From: Trichoplusia ni
Taxonomy: Eukaryota; Arthropoda; Insecta; Lepidoptera; Noctuidae
Direction: 5' to 3'
Length of the DNA: 64,000 bases
NCBI RefSeq assembly: GCF_003590095.1
Contig: NC_039478.1
Coordinates: forward strand, 2,418,001-2,482,000
Under the pieces are notes generated by a model. That model was not told where the DNA came from. It saw only the letters and a program-made list of their open reading frames with translations, and did no database searches. The first letter of the stretch is position 1; the number at the start of each line of letters is the position of its first letter. The position numbers and the translations under genes are program-made. Below are positions 23,688 to 34,450 of the stretch, piece after piece.

Positions 23688-26621
23688 TTATTGTAATATT
23701 TCTAGCAATTTTTCCGTATCTGAGTAATTGAGGGACTGTAAGTATTCTGTTACCATTCTATTACACCTATTTAAGCTTACACTATATAACTTAAGTAGCC
23801 TGTTAAACTTGTTATATAAATAGGGTCCTTGAAATAAATAAAATCTGTTAGTAAAAGCATGTTGCGTTTGTGGGTTAGTGCAAACTAAATCCTTTCTTCT
23901 CTTGCCGGAAGGTACCGGGCTGAAACCAATTTCAGTATGCTGGAGTCGTACTATATGTAGAATAAATAACTGGCGTACTGTAAGTACTTTGCATTCCCTG
24001 TATAACTGGTGAGTAGGAAACCTGAAAGGACGAAAGGTGGCGACCTTTAGGATTGCTCTTTGAGCACGTTCTAGGGGCAAGATAATAGATTTAGATGCAC
24101 CACCCCATGAGCCTATGCAGTAGGTAAGAATGGATTGGCACAAAGCCATATACACCTGGCGAATTAGATTAAAGTCTGCAATGTTGCGTAAGTGTTTAAA
24201 GATATAGATTAATTTACGTACTCTGGTGCATAATGAATCAATATGTTTACGGAAATTAAGGTGACTGTCAATAGTGACACCTAGATATTTAGTATTGTCA
24301 GTTTTTACTAATGTAGGGCAAGCGCATGCAGTCGCCGCGGACGCGCTCGTATTACACTTATGCGCATAAATATTTAGGTTAGTAGTCGACTTATTACTAT
24401 TTCTCATTGAAAATAACATGTAATTTGTTTTACTTGAATTTAATGTTAGAATATTATTGTTAAGCCAGTTAGACACTACATTAAAACCATTCTGGGCATT
24501 TTGATAGACCTCATCCTTAGACTTGCCTGAGAACACAAGAGCTGTATCATCAGCATACGATATAATGACACCATTTTGCAGAGACAAATTGCACAGGTCG
24601 TTTATGTAAACTAGGAATAAAGTAGGTCCCAATATACTACCCTGGGGGATTCCGTAACTACTGCTGTTTAGTCCCGCACTTCTATATTGACCAATTTTTA
24701 CGCACTGCTCACGGTTATTAAGATAGTCCGAGAATAATTTGAGCTGTGTTCCTCTTATACCAATTTTTTCCAGTTTATACAATAACAGAGAGCAAGCAAT
24801 GGTGTCAAATGCCTTGGCAAGGTCTAAGAAGATCCCCATTGTGTACATACCTTTATCTAGACTTGTACATACATAGTTAGTTAGCTGATGCACCGCTTGG
24901 TTAGTTGATCTTTTTGATCTAAAGCCAAATTGGCGATCCGAAAGCAAATTATTGCTCTCAAGATATTTAATAAGCCTAACGTTAATTATTTTCTCCAAAA
25001 TCTTAGAAATTCCTGATAGAACTGCAATTGGTCTATAATTGGTAATATTGTTTTTGTCTCCGGCTTTAAAAACTGGGGTTACTAAGGCCTTTTTAAGCAG
25101 ATTAGGAAATATACCGTTCGATAAACATAAGTTAAATATGTAAGTTAGTGGAGGTGCAATTATGTGCTTGAATCTTTTTAGTACGCTATTTGGGATGTTA
25201 TCCCATCCAACGGCACAAGAGTCTTTTAAACCATCTATAATACTAACAACCTCTTTAACGTCCGTATCTAATAACACAAACGAATATAAGGTATTAGGCG
25301 ACATATGTGTAGTTTGTGGACAAGAATTTCGGGAATAATTTTCAGCTAAATCTTTACCCAAATTGACAAAATAATTGTTCACTTTATTTGCCGCTAGTAT
25401 TGGAGTTACATCTGTTGCTAAAAGTTCTAGAGCAGAGTCTGATTTCTTAGATCTGAAAGTGTTACTTTTAACAACTTTCCATATCAGCTTACTGTTTTTG
25501 CCGGCTTTTTGTATTTGAACTTTGTCATATTGGGTTTTTATTTTTTTCAATAGGTTATTACAGAAATTCCTGTAGCGTTTGTAAGTAATGGAAAGCATCT
25601 CGTTATCAGGTGCAAGTTTTAGCTTTTGGTGAAGTTTATCCCTATGTCTAATGCAACGGACAAGGCCAGGCGTAATCCACGGCTTAATATTGCTGTATTT
25701 TCTAGGTATCATTTTGTTAGAGGTATTATTACTAATTAAAGTTTGTAATGAACCAACAAAATACTGCAAACTAATATTTGGATCACTAGAACTGTAAACG
25801 CGGTCAAGATTTAAGTCGCGTATGTCGTTTTCAAGTGTCGTCATGTTTAATTTTGTTATGCTACGCATACAGTTTTTTCTAGGTAACGAGGTTTGTAATG
25901 TTAGTAATATTGCTTGGTGGTCAGTAAGCGATGAATTCGTAATATAAGTTTTTGATGGTAATTTAGACTTTATAAATATGTGATCTAAGCATGAACCACT
26001 TTGGTGTGTAGGGTAATCATGAGCTGGCCATAGTCCATGGAATGTACAGATATTGAGGTAGTTATGTGCATGAGTGTTAATTTTCCCAGAAACAATGTTT
26101 ATGTTTATGTCGCCTAAAAGTATGATATTATTATAAGACGAAAGCTGTTCTAAGATTATACTAAGCGAGTTTAAAAAAGTATCAACATTTTGAGATGGTG
26201 GCCTATATATAGCCAATGCTACTATGTTTAGGTTAATTTTAATCAAGAGGCTATTACAGCCTTGGAATAAGGGTTCTTCTACTGCTACTTTTAGGGTATT
26301 TTTAATATATATAACCAGGCCATCATTTTGATTGACATTTATCGCGGTTTTATACATAGTATAACCATCTAGCAATGGCAAATTATCTATTTGTTTTGAT
26401 AACCAACATTCCGTAAGTACTATGATGTCACAGCTTATATCAAGGTTCTGTAGAAGAACTTCAAACCCACTAAAATTTCGGCAAATACTACGAATATTCT
26501 GAGTTAGGAAAGTTAGTAGTTTTTCACCAGTAGGAATATTCTTTTTGCAGTTTTCGACATTGCAGATTATTGCTTCAGATACGGAAAAATGATCAATTTC
26601 GCTTAAGAGATTATTTATCAT
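23688..26621 (-). CDS. LINE ORF2: endonuclease and reverse transcriptase, 977 aa
   Basis: Copies the element by target-primed reverse transcription. The N-terminal APE-type endonuclease (about residues 35-245) shows QNIRS, ECWL, LAIYRPPS, LLGDINI, CLDHIF and a final TDHQ. The RT domain (about 500-770) shows FKAGD, NYRPIAVLS, FGFRSKRST, FLDLAKAFD, GIPQGSILGP and the catalytic YADD at about 689-692. The C-terminal region follows without an obvious RNase H. The frame is unbroken and normal in length for jockey/CR1-type ORF2. Start chosen at the first Met after ORF1. It was probably active recently (inference from intactness). Confidence 0.93.
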   Translation of the reverse strand: MINNLLSEIDHFSVSEAIICNVENCKKNIPTGEKLLTFLTQNIRSICRNFSGFEVLLQNLDISCDIIVLTECWLSKQIDNLPLLDGYTMYKTAINVNQNDGLVIYIKNTLKVAVEEPLFQGCNSLLIKINLNIVALAIYRPPSQNVDTFLNSLSIILEQLSSYNNIILLGDININIVSGKINTHAHNYLNICTFHGLWPAHDYPTHQSGSCLDHIFIKSKLPSKTYITNSSLTDHQAILLTLQTSLPRKNCMRSITKLNMTTLENDIRDLNLDRVYSSSDPNISLQYFVGSLQTLISNNTSNKMIPRKYSNIKPWITPGLVRCIRHRDKLHQKLKLAPDNEMLSITYKRYRNFCNNLLKKIKTQYDKVQIQKAGKNSKLIWKVVKSNTFRSKKSDSALELLATDVTPILAANKVNNYFVNLGKDLAENYSRNSCPQTTHMSPNTLYSFVLLDTDVKEVVSIIDGLKDSCAVGWDNIPNSVLKRFKHIIAPPLTYIFNLCLSNGIFPNLLKKALVTPVFKAGDKNNITNYRPIAVLSGISKILEKIINVRLIKYLESNNLLSDRQFGFRSKRSTNQAVHQLTNYVCTSLDKGMYTMGIFLDLAKAFDTIACSLLLYKLEKIGIRGTQLKLFSDYLNNREQCVKIGQYRSAGLNSSSYGIPQGSILGPTLFLVYINDLCNLSLQNGVIISYADDTALVFSGKSKDEVYQNAQNGFNVVSNWLNNNILTLNSSKTNYMLFSMRNSNKSTTNLNIYAHKCNTSASAATACACPTLVKTDNTKYLGVTIDSHLNFRKHIDSLCTRVRKLIYIFKHLRNIADFNLIRQVYMALCQSILTYCIGSWGGASKSIILPLERAQRAILKVATFRPFRFPTHQLYRECKVLTVRQLFILHIVRLQHTEIGFSPVPSGKRRKDLVCTNPQTQHAFTNRFYLFQGPYLYNKFNRLLKLYSVSLNRCNRMVTEYLQSLNYSDTEKLLEILQ

Positions 26622-26707
26622 TGCGTTAAGATGTAAATAAGTTAATACAAAAGAGAAGTAAAATCTAGTGTTTTAAGTGCTACTTACAAGTAAAATAATC
26701 GGCGCTC

Positions 26708-27958
26708 TTAGGCGCCTTCATAATCTATCGTGTGTATATAATTGTCCTCTGCATATTTGCGTGCTGGGCAGTTCACATCGCCAGTAGGGTGGTCACATTT
26801 ACGCTTGAATCGCTTGCAGGTTGCACATTGGGCAGGAGCGGATTTGTTGTTGCATTCTTTAAAAGAATGTCCCATCTCCCCACAGTGGTTGCAAGTAGGG
26901 CTTGTTTCGCGACAAAACTTGGCTGCATGACCAAACTGTTGGCAGTTAAAGCATCTGGTCACTATTGTAAAGTCTCTTACTGGGCACGACGTCCAATTAA
27001 TAAAAATACGGCCTTGATTAATCAGCATTTTTCTAATGCTAGCTGGAACTTCAATGATGTAGTTACAGGTAGGACGATCTTTCTTACCCGACTTGTGGCT
27101 CAATCTTACATCACTTAGAAATGACGCACGCGTAGTATTCGGCAATTTTTCAGAGAGGTTTTGTTCAAAAATGCACTCCATTACCTCCGATTCAGTAAGG
27201 GCTATCGGGACACCAACGACTGCGATACGAGGACGGCGCTTTGAGGGTTCTTCGACTTTGAGGCCTGAAGAAACCAGTTTTTCTGAAGTTTTCAGCTTCT
27301 CAATGTCGCCTTTGCTGTCCGCACTGATAATAACTCCTCCGTTTTTAATTTTCTTCAAACCACGGACTCGAAGTTTCAGCTCTCCAGGCGAGATAATTTT
27401 CTGGACAAGGGTCTTGGTATCATCACTGCTCTGCGTCTTGTCATTTGGGTAAATAGCAAGAGAGCTGAGATTGGCTGGGCGTACAAATTTGTCCTCTCCT
27501 TTTTTTACCATATTGGCATATGAAGTAGAACCTGACTGGCGTTCAGCTGCTACAACCTGTCTTAGTTCTTGGAGGGAGTTCGCGATGTCCTGTTCTCCTT
27601 GCAGTTGTCGTATAGTAACATGGGCCTGGATTGCCTTCTGCTTCAGGGACTGGTATAGTACCGCCATCTGAGATGTCCCATGAGAGACCTTACGGCATAG
27701 GTTGGTGACACGGAGTTTCTGGTCGTTATTCATTTTACCTTCAGCTACGATACCACAAACTTCCGACATAATGGAGTCGATAGAGGTCAACCATTTCTGG
27801 ATCTCCGGCGTAGAAACGTATTCCACCTCAGGCTCAGTGGACGCTGGCGGCTCTCGGTCTCCAAGAGTCTGGTGTTGTTCAGACGGCGAAGGCGTCGGCG
27901 GTGGACTACGCCGTAATAATTGGCTACGCCCAAAAGGGCTTATTCCTGGGTTAGACAT
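26708..27958 (-). CDS. LINE ORF1: gag-like zinc-knuckle protein, 416 aa
   Basis: RNA-binding protein of the retrotransposon. The N-terminus is Pro/Ser-rich, the middle is basic with a helical segment, and the C-terminal third carries CCHC knuckles: CFNCQQFGHAAKFC, CNHCGEMGHSFKEC, then a third, variant cysteine cluster CATCKRFKRKC. This layout is typical of jockey-type ORF1. It is unbroken. The 3' end lies 86 bp before ORF2. Confidence 0.9.
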   Translation of the reverse strand: MSNPGISPFGRSQLLRRSPPPTPSPSEQHQTLGDREPPASTEPEVEYVSTPEIQKWLTSIDSIMSEVCGIVAEGKMNNDQKLRVTNLCRKVSHGTSQMAVLYQSLKQKAIQAHVTIRQLQGEQDIANSLQELRQVVAAERQSGSTSYANMVKKGEDKFVRPANLSSLAIYPNDKTQSSDDTKTLVQKIISPGELKLRVRGLKKIKNGGVIISADSKGDIEKLKTSEKLVSSGLKVEEPSKRRPRIAVVGVPIALTESEVMECIFEQNLSEKLPNTTRASFLSDVRLSHKSGKKDRPTCNYIIEVPASIRKMLINQGRIFINWTSCPVRDFTIVTRCFNCQQFGHAAKFCRETSPTCNHCGEMGHSFKECNNKSAPAQCATCKRFKRKCDHPTGDVNCPARKYAEDNYIHTIDYEGA

Positions 27959-28100
27959 ACTAACACAGAAAACACTCTTTAGTACTTAATAAAAGTGCTT
28001 CATCTTGTACAGTGTATAAAGATGCATACACGCGACACACTTAATTTTTGCAGGTTTGCAAAAAAAAGAAATATTACTAATTAATATTTGTAATTAAAAA

Positions 28101-28254
28101 TGTCTCATTATAATCACAACAATAAGTACGTCCGCTTAGTCTCACAGCTCAAATACTGATCAAGTTAGGTTGTCCTCCAACATTTTAACATATGAAAACT
28201 TTATCAAATAAATGATTATGTTGGGGAATTATCTCGTTAGGTCTCTGAGTATAA
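28101..28254. other. Junction between LINE 5' end and plus-strand ORF
   Basis: Short stretch that may include the 5' UTR of the plus-strand ORF at 28255. No element recognised. Confidence 0.3.
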
Positions 28255-28479
28255 ATGATAGTAAAAAAACATAGCCTTAGCAAGATATTGTTAACACGTG
28301 ACAAGCTAACTTTTATGAACAAACTGGGTCTGGGTTTTGAACACAGTGTAATATTTTTAACTGTTTTAATAGGAGCAAAACTATTATTGAAATATGTTTA
28401 TGTTTCCAACTATTTATATGATCTACCGTCTCCTTATAAAGATATGCTTCTAAGCACAGGAGAGCCATTTAAAACCTGA
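28255..28479 (+). CDS. Small membrane protein candidate, 74 aa
   Basis: Plus-strand ORF beginning ATG at 28255 (MIVKKHSLSKILLTRDKL). The basic N-terminus is followed by a hydrophobic segment, HSVIFLTVLIGAKLLL, and then a Tyr-rich tail, YVSNYLYDLPSPYKDM. AATAAA at 28574-28579 lies 95 bp after the stop. Codon content is not AT-saturated, unlike chance ORFs nearby. The basic N-terminus plus one helix could suit an organelle or endoplasmic reticulum membrane protein, but I do not recognise it. No splice evidence. Confidence 0.5.
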   Translation: MIVKKHSLSKILLTRDKLTFMNKLGLGFEHSVIFLTVLIGAKLLLKYVYVSNYLYDLPSPYKDMLLSTGEPFKT

Positions 28480-28579
28480 CCGGGCTAAGATGTCCCATTG
28501 TGAACAAACTTATTATTGCCTAGTCGTCTGTTAGTGAAGAGGGTTTACAACTAATCAAAGTCCAAGAGCCTGCAATAAA

Positions 28580-29576
28580 ACCAACAAATTAATTCGTTCG
28601 TTTATTTCTCAACAATTAAGTAAAATGACTCTTATCAAGTAATTAACATCACCGTTGAGTATACGGCCACAGTATGTGAATCAGTGTAGAGTATAATATC
28701 AGGGTCGAAACTAGACAACTTAAAAGTAGTCAGTTCACTTAGGTAGGATAAATTTTATAATAAAGTAAATATTGTATACAATATCCAAAAACAAGTGCCT
28801 ACAAGCCATAAAATCGTCAGAAAATAGATTCAGGTCTCAACAAAATTAGGCGAAATACGAACTTGTAAGTCTTAGGTGCAAATATGTATATAAACACGAA
28901 TATACCTAACCTAGATCAGGGTCCCGAGTCTGCTATTTTACAATAGCCGATGAATGAATGGCAATTGGATTAAATTTGAAATTATTTCTATCCTCTTAAG
29001 TATTTTTCCAGCACAATAATTGGAAGTTAATTGTTTTGACCTTGAGTATACCGTCCTGCACTGAATTTCTAATTATTGTGTAGATGCTTAACAGAATACG
29101 AAAATTGACATTTTAAGCCAAATTTCATTCACTCATCGGCCGTTGTAAATAGCAGAATTGGGGCCCAGAGATAACACATAGCTTACTACTTAAAAACTAA
29201 TCAACTTATGGACAACATCTTAAAGTTGATAAACTGTAAACATTCAAAACAAAATAAAAAACAAAACTCTTATATCTACCTATTATTAAAAACATAAACA
29301 AAAAAGGTGAGTATACATATATCTTTCTCTTACATCTAAACTATAAACGATACGATTATTTTAACAGTCTTAATTTCAAAGTGATTTTTTTTTTAAGAAC
29401 TTACCAAAAGAAGTTCTGACTACAGTAAATATATCAACTGACCTGATGTGTAATCAGAATAACGATTACTGGTATGAATTAGACACTCAAGACTTTGTTT
29501 TTTCAGGAAATGTAACATTCATTGTACGCTTGACATCGTTGTTCAAAAAGATCTTAGACATGTTCAAAATTGGTAT
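28580..29576. other. AT-rich intergenic DNA with a dispersed repeat
   Basis: Contains a repeat at about 28960-29170 ending GTAAATAGCAGAATTGGGGC, related to copies near 15113 and 52110. The rest is featureless and may include the 3' UTR of the gene ending at 29577. Confidence 0.5.
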
Positions 29577-29990
29577 TCATTTGGCATTGAGTAGGGCGGC
29601 TAAATTTGGGCAAGAAGCAGGAATTATTTTCCTTCTAGTTACAGTTCCCATAAATGGTTGAGTCAGGGGTCCCTTACGTATAATGACGACAGTTTCTTTC
29701 TTTTTAAATTCCCCGATCGGAAGAACTGGGACCTTTTTGGGTTCGCTTGGTGGTTTGGGAGTAGCTATAGGTACGTTGCCTAGATTAACGGGTTCTGTAG
29801 AGTCCTCGCTTTTGCAGTGCATTACCTTTGGGTTCACGAAGATCACTGGTTTGTCAGCACACCCATATTTGACGCAGACATTGCAGTTGCAGTAGACAGA
29901 GCTCACGAATACCCAGTTGTCAGGAGTCATTTTTTCAGATGTCCCCTTAATGTTCTTCATGTCTTTCTTTGCGTAACCTTTAGTGCGCAT
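29577..29990 (-). CDS. CxCxxC family protein, 137 aa
   Basis: Coding exon of 414 nt. Acceptor TTTACAG at 30011-30012 leaves a 20-nt leader before ATG. Upstream lies a non-coding exon 30246-30167 (acceptor TTTGCAG, donor TTAG/GTAAGT) and a first exon ending at 30486 (CTTGC/GTGAGT). Core: VYCNCNVCVKYGC (C34, C36, C39, C44), then VIFVNPKVMHC (C59). It aligns with the genes at 47601 and 16564, but the fourth conserved Cys is Phe51 here, with extra cysteines at 44 and 59. The C-terminal half is Pro/Lys-rich, ending NLAALLNAK. The middle exon holds a 6-codon upstream ORF (30224-30204). The promoter element variant lies at 30614-30625. No signal peptide. Function unknown. Confidence 0.85.
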   Translation of the reverse strand: MRTKGYAKKDMKNIKGTSEKMTPDNWVFVSSVYCNCNVCVKYGCADKPVIFVNPKVMHCKSEDSTEPVNLGNVPIATPKPPSEPKKVPVLPIGEFKKKETVVIIRKGPLTQPFMGTVTRRKIIPASCPNLAALLNAK

Positions 29991-30203
29991 TTTAATTCGT
30001 ATGTTGATATCTGTAAATTGATAAGCGAATCATTAGGCGACGTTAACGCTGAGAATTTTTTTTAATGCGTAGATTTCATCTGAAGTACAAAATGTATCAA
30101 TACATTGGTTGAAAAAAAATTGTCCTATAAAATATAAAAATATATTAATTTCATCAATCAACTTACCTAAAGCAACGGACAAAACAGCAAAAAAATCCTT
30201 CTT

Positions 30204-30224
30204 TTAAAAACCCTCGTCGCTCAT
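30204..30224 (-). promoter_or_regulatory. Six-codon upstream ORF in a 5' UTR exon
   Basis: ATGAGCGACGAGGGTTTT followed by TAA within the non-coding exon 30246-30167 of the 137-aa gene. If that exon is included, ribosomes would meet it first, so it could reduce translation of the main ORF (inference). Confidence 0.4.
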
Positions 30225-30613
30225 TATCCAGTTGTCGTAATTATCCCTGCAAAAAATATACACAAATATTTAATCAAACAAGAACACCTCAACATAAACA
30301 TAAACATTTCCGCTCTAAACATAATCCGAACCTCTATTATCATGTGCTTAACACTTGTCACAAAGACGACCATTAATTAAAACAAACAAATAGCTAACCA
30401 ATAAATACAAAGGAGGCAGAACATTATCTGCGCTTAAGGCTAAGAATCTAAACAACAACACGTAATCACAAAAATGTTGACTCACGCAAGTGGATGGGGA
30501 ATCTCTCGCACAACAATCAAAGCCTCCATTACTCTATTTATCACGACCGAGTTTTCCCGAGAATGTAAATAAATAATCTAATCCATATAAAAAATAAACA
30601 CTGATATTTCACA

Positions 30614-30625
30614 GTGCAAGTGTTG
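30614..30625 (-). promoter_or_regulatory. Shared cluster promoter element (variant GTGCAAGTGTTG)
   Basis: Weaker match (ACAGTGCAAGTGTTGCC). It keeps the GCAAGTG core, 129 bp upstream of the first donor (30485) of the 137-aa gene, the same spacing as in the other genes. Confidence 0.5.
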
Positions 30626-32724
30626 CCTGTACGAACGGAATAGATATTCTCCATGCGACTATCTACAGAGAAGGGAGGCTGTATTCTACAATAGGTACCT
30701 ACCTACTACACACCTCCCGTCAAAATGACATTCAACGTTGAAGAGATAAAGATGAAGATCTTATTTACTTGTTTGAATATGCTAATCTATTATAATAGAA
30801 ATCGGTTTCAAATGAAGCCTTTTTTGCATTTGAATAGCCATTTTTTGAGTGCACGTTAATTGCGTTTTGACCTTTCAACTTACAGACGAGTAAAACGGAA
30901 AAACGGAATAAGACAACCAAATTAAAGCGTTTTCAAAATATAACATAATTATTTTTATAAGTAAATTGTTGATACCGTTGTTGCCGTTGTGATTAAAACT
31001 GCACTGGTTTTTAAGTTAAGTAAATTTCAGGTCTTCGCGGATACCGGTATTGTAGGGTTAGATTTCAAAGTCAGAGTAACATAAAAATAATAAAAACTCT
31101 TAAACTTTTAACTTATTTTTGTTGCAATGCGCCCTAGAAATAAAATGACGGCAATAATTTCGGTTCTATTAGGACAGTCTAAATGAAGAAGGCTATGTTT
31201 TCAGGGTTCATCAATTTCTAACTTCTAAGTGCCTTTAGTGATTGCGAAGTTTGGGATATTTTTAGAATCCTTACATCACTGCCAGTGACGTTGGCTGTAC
31301 TTCGTGAAGAAAAAGAATACCGTTGCGAAAAGAAACCATTCTCTTGAAAGACGTCGTACTTATTGAGTTTTTCAATTACGTTCTTGCTTTTTTAATAGAC
31401 ATTTAAGTTTTCAACTTATAACTCAGTTCAGACTGTAACCGTTCGAAAGGGCGGTAAACATAAAAAGCTATGAAGGATCTTATTTTAAGGAATTATTGAA
31501 CATTAACTAATTAGTAACAGAAAAATATGACTAAATACTGTGCCATATTATAACATTTGTTTAAAAAAATGTTCAAAAGCATAAAACTGATGATTCTTTG
31601 GTTTGAAATATTATTTTGGCAGAACCACCCTTGCCGCCATGTCTTCAAGTAAAACTGTTTTCGTTGTGTAAGCAGGACGGTGCACTACAAGCCTTTTCTC
31701 TTTTACAACTGAAGCGATCTTATACCAAGATGTTGCGGCTGCCTGGGAACTGAGCCGGAGACGCATATTATTGCATTCATTCGATCGATTAGTGAATGTA
31801 TTGTGGTGAAACTTTAGTACCGTACCGTAACCGTAGTTAAGCCCGTCGTGTATTGTAGTTTTAGACTTTAAGTAATGAATGATTATCAATGTTTTTCTAC
31901 TTGCGATTTATTCTTGGTACAAATCACTACAAATCAGAGTGAATACGAACGACGAGAATTGTCTATTTTTCTTAAAAACTACGGCTGATTTTTTCAAGGT
32001 TGAAATTTACAATTAACTACACAATATTGTTTTTAAAACCAAAATTCAACCGACTTCAAATAAAAACCTAGTAAGAAAAGCTTGATGGGTCCAAATGGCA
32101 GTTATTTTAAATGTAACGAGAAAATAATAAACTAAATCGGCCTATCTGAAAAAAGTTCTGGAGAAACAAACTTAAAAACAGAATACAGTTAACTTGACAA
32201 CTAATCCTTTTTGAAGTTGATTGAAAAACCGTTACAGTTAACAATAAAGAAACATTTCAGCTACAGTATACTGCACAGTTAAACACCTAATTATGTTAAA
32301 TCTCAGACCCAGTTTAGCCAATTCGTGAAACGAAAGGAATACTCGTTTTGTTTAAGTACTTAAAGAAGGTAAACAATCTTAATCTTGATAGCGCGTCATT
32401 TAATAGGTACAAACAAATTAAATAAATAAACGACTTTGGTTTGATAATTTTTATTGATGTTTTAAATTTGTTTTCAGTCGCGTTTCATTTTTTTTTCTAG
32501 CAAAAACTCACCTCAATAATTTATCTAGTCTTAAGTAAGTACTTAAACAAACAAGGTACAGTAATATGATTATAAAATATATTTAATTAAGTAACTAGAA
32601 GACTAACGCTATCTCAAGAATGTAAGCACTAGGTTCTCAACACGAAACAGTGCTTAATCATCAATATCTTCTTCAACCTTGAATAGTTCACTGCTAGGCA
32701 GACAGGCATCACTATAGCCACACC

Positions 32725-32988
32725 TAATTAATATTAATATTAATATATCCTGGGACAACTCACACACGGTTATCTGATCCCAAGCTAAGCAGAGCTTGTG
32801 TTATGGTAACCAGACAACTGATAAACTTACTTATATATTTCTAAATACATACATATTATAGATAAATTACACCCAGACACCAGAACAAATGATCATGCTC
32901 ATCACACAAACATCTGTCCTGGGCGGGAATCGAACCCACGACCTCCGGTGTAGCAGTCAGGGTCACTAACCACTAGACCAACAGGCCC
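32725..32988 (-). mobile_element. Near-complete tRNA-derived SINE
   Basis: Minus strand, starting GGCCTGTTGGTCTAGTGG (A-box-like) with B-box GGTTCGATTCC (32926-32936). The body has CATTTGTTCTGG and TATCAGTTGTCTGG, and the tail is an ATTAATATTAATATT repeat at 32727-32747. This type is known from noctuid moths. It is not a functional tRNA. Confidence 0.9.
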
Positions 32989-34339
32989 GTGACGTGAGAT
33001 GGATTTAATTAGCTGAATAGTGGCCAATACTTGGACCGCAAAATCCCGATAGGCCGACGATGAGATGAGCAGGCGACATAAAGAAGATAGCAAGCGTGAG
33101 ATAGGTGCAAAGGGAAAGAGACCAGAAGAATCGCATAAACAGAAAGTAAAACAAAAAGTATTTACTTGGTACAAATTATACAAGACACCCCTTACAATAT
33201 TTTTCTAATACATTCGTTTCATCAACATCATTTCTAACTATTCTTCAGAAAAATACCCGAAGGCTTGACAATACGAATAGGTAAAGTAATTATTTTCAAA
33301 GTAGGTACCTATCCTATTAAATTATTCCTACAACAAATAATTTTCAACACAGACACCTCAACTACTTATTCTATGATGTTTGTTTAACGTTAAGTAATTG
33401 AACACTCCGTACAAAGTTTCCAAAGTTTGACAAAAGGCAAATAAAAATAATAAAATTATTGTTTCTACCGTAATTTTAATTCGTTGTAAAAAAAACTTCT
33501 GCCATCTACACCGAGCGAAGATAAGAATCGCGGCCCCCTGAAGTTCCAAATTCAAACAAATTCGGTTAAGCGTGAAAGTTTAAGGGGCAGATAAACGGAG
33601 AACTTTTATTCACGTAATACAATTATGTCAGTGGAATAACAAAAAATTCCAAACTATTAAACCACCTACACGAACAACAAAAATAAATTGTTAACCACAA
33701 GAATAGTTACGCTTTTTTCAACACTTCTAAATAGATTCTAGACAAAGACAACGACAAAGACAAAATAAACCTAATTCTAGATGCACAATTATTGTTAGTT
33801 ATTTAAAATTGAAAAGGAATTGAAGTGTGATAAATTCAATCCTTCTTTTTAGTTGCGTGGGTCAAGCTTGCACTGTTTTTAACTTTAACATTTGTTATAG
33901 ACCGTAAAAATAAATATTCATAATTAAAAACTTACCTACTGGGTGAACGGAGAAGCGTCCATGCAATAAGAATGAAATAGCTGACAATAAACTACCTTGT
34001 TTAACAAAACGTAACAAAGAATAAGTAAAATGGCGGTAGATTTATAATAAATAAAATTTCATTGAAACAAATTAATATTTCACGGGTAGTTTGGACATTA
34101 CTTTTGTTTTGTGAATTATCGTTTATATTAACGTTGTTTTTACTTACGTACTTACACAAGTGGAAAGTGCTCTAATTTTTAACTACTATTCAAAGTATCG
34201 TGACTCAGAAGTAAAGACACAACCGCTTGGAATATTGACTAGTGTCGACTCACAAGCTATTTTGCAGAAAAAAAAACTTTAAGGTATGCAATCTATTATT
34301 TTACGTTTATGTGGAAACTAAAAAGTAATTTTGTGTTAA

Positions 34340-34450
34340 GCTGAATGGATAGCCGAGTGGTAGAGGTGACCAAATCCAGTCACGGAGCGCGACGTGTCGC
34401 TGGTTTGTTCCCCGCCTAGGGCAAGCATTTTTCGTTTAGCAAACTATGGC
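34340..34450 (+). mobile_element. tRNA-like SINE head, second type
   Basis: GCTGAATGGATAGCCGAGTGG resembles an A box; CTGGTTTGTTCCCCGCC is a decayed B-box region, then GGCAAGCATTTTTCG. It is related to the antisense heads at 12345 and 13005. Confidence 0.65.

Larger units (their letters stand above)
23300..28100 (-). mobile_element. Apparently full-length jockey/CR1-like non-LTR retrotransposon
   Basis: Two long uninterrupted ORFs in tandem on the minus strand: a gag-like ORF1 (26708-27958), then an endonuclease-reverse transcriptase ORF2 (23688-26621) after an 86-bp gap. The 3' end is taken as the T/A-rich tract at 23300-23345. The 5' end is uncertain, somewhere in 27960-28140. I could not find a convincing target-site duplication by eye. 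Intact ORFs suggest a recent insertion. Confidence 0.85.

Noticed and set aside
29817..30065. Plus-strand ORFs antisense to the 137-aa gene
   Set aside because: Shadows of the minus-strand coding exon; no splice or start evidence.
32926..32988. tRNA gene
   Set aside because: A- and B-box regions are present, but the body continues into a SINE tail and the cloverleaf is degenerate; the same holds at 53401 and 61061.
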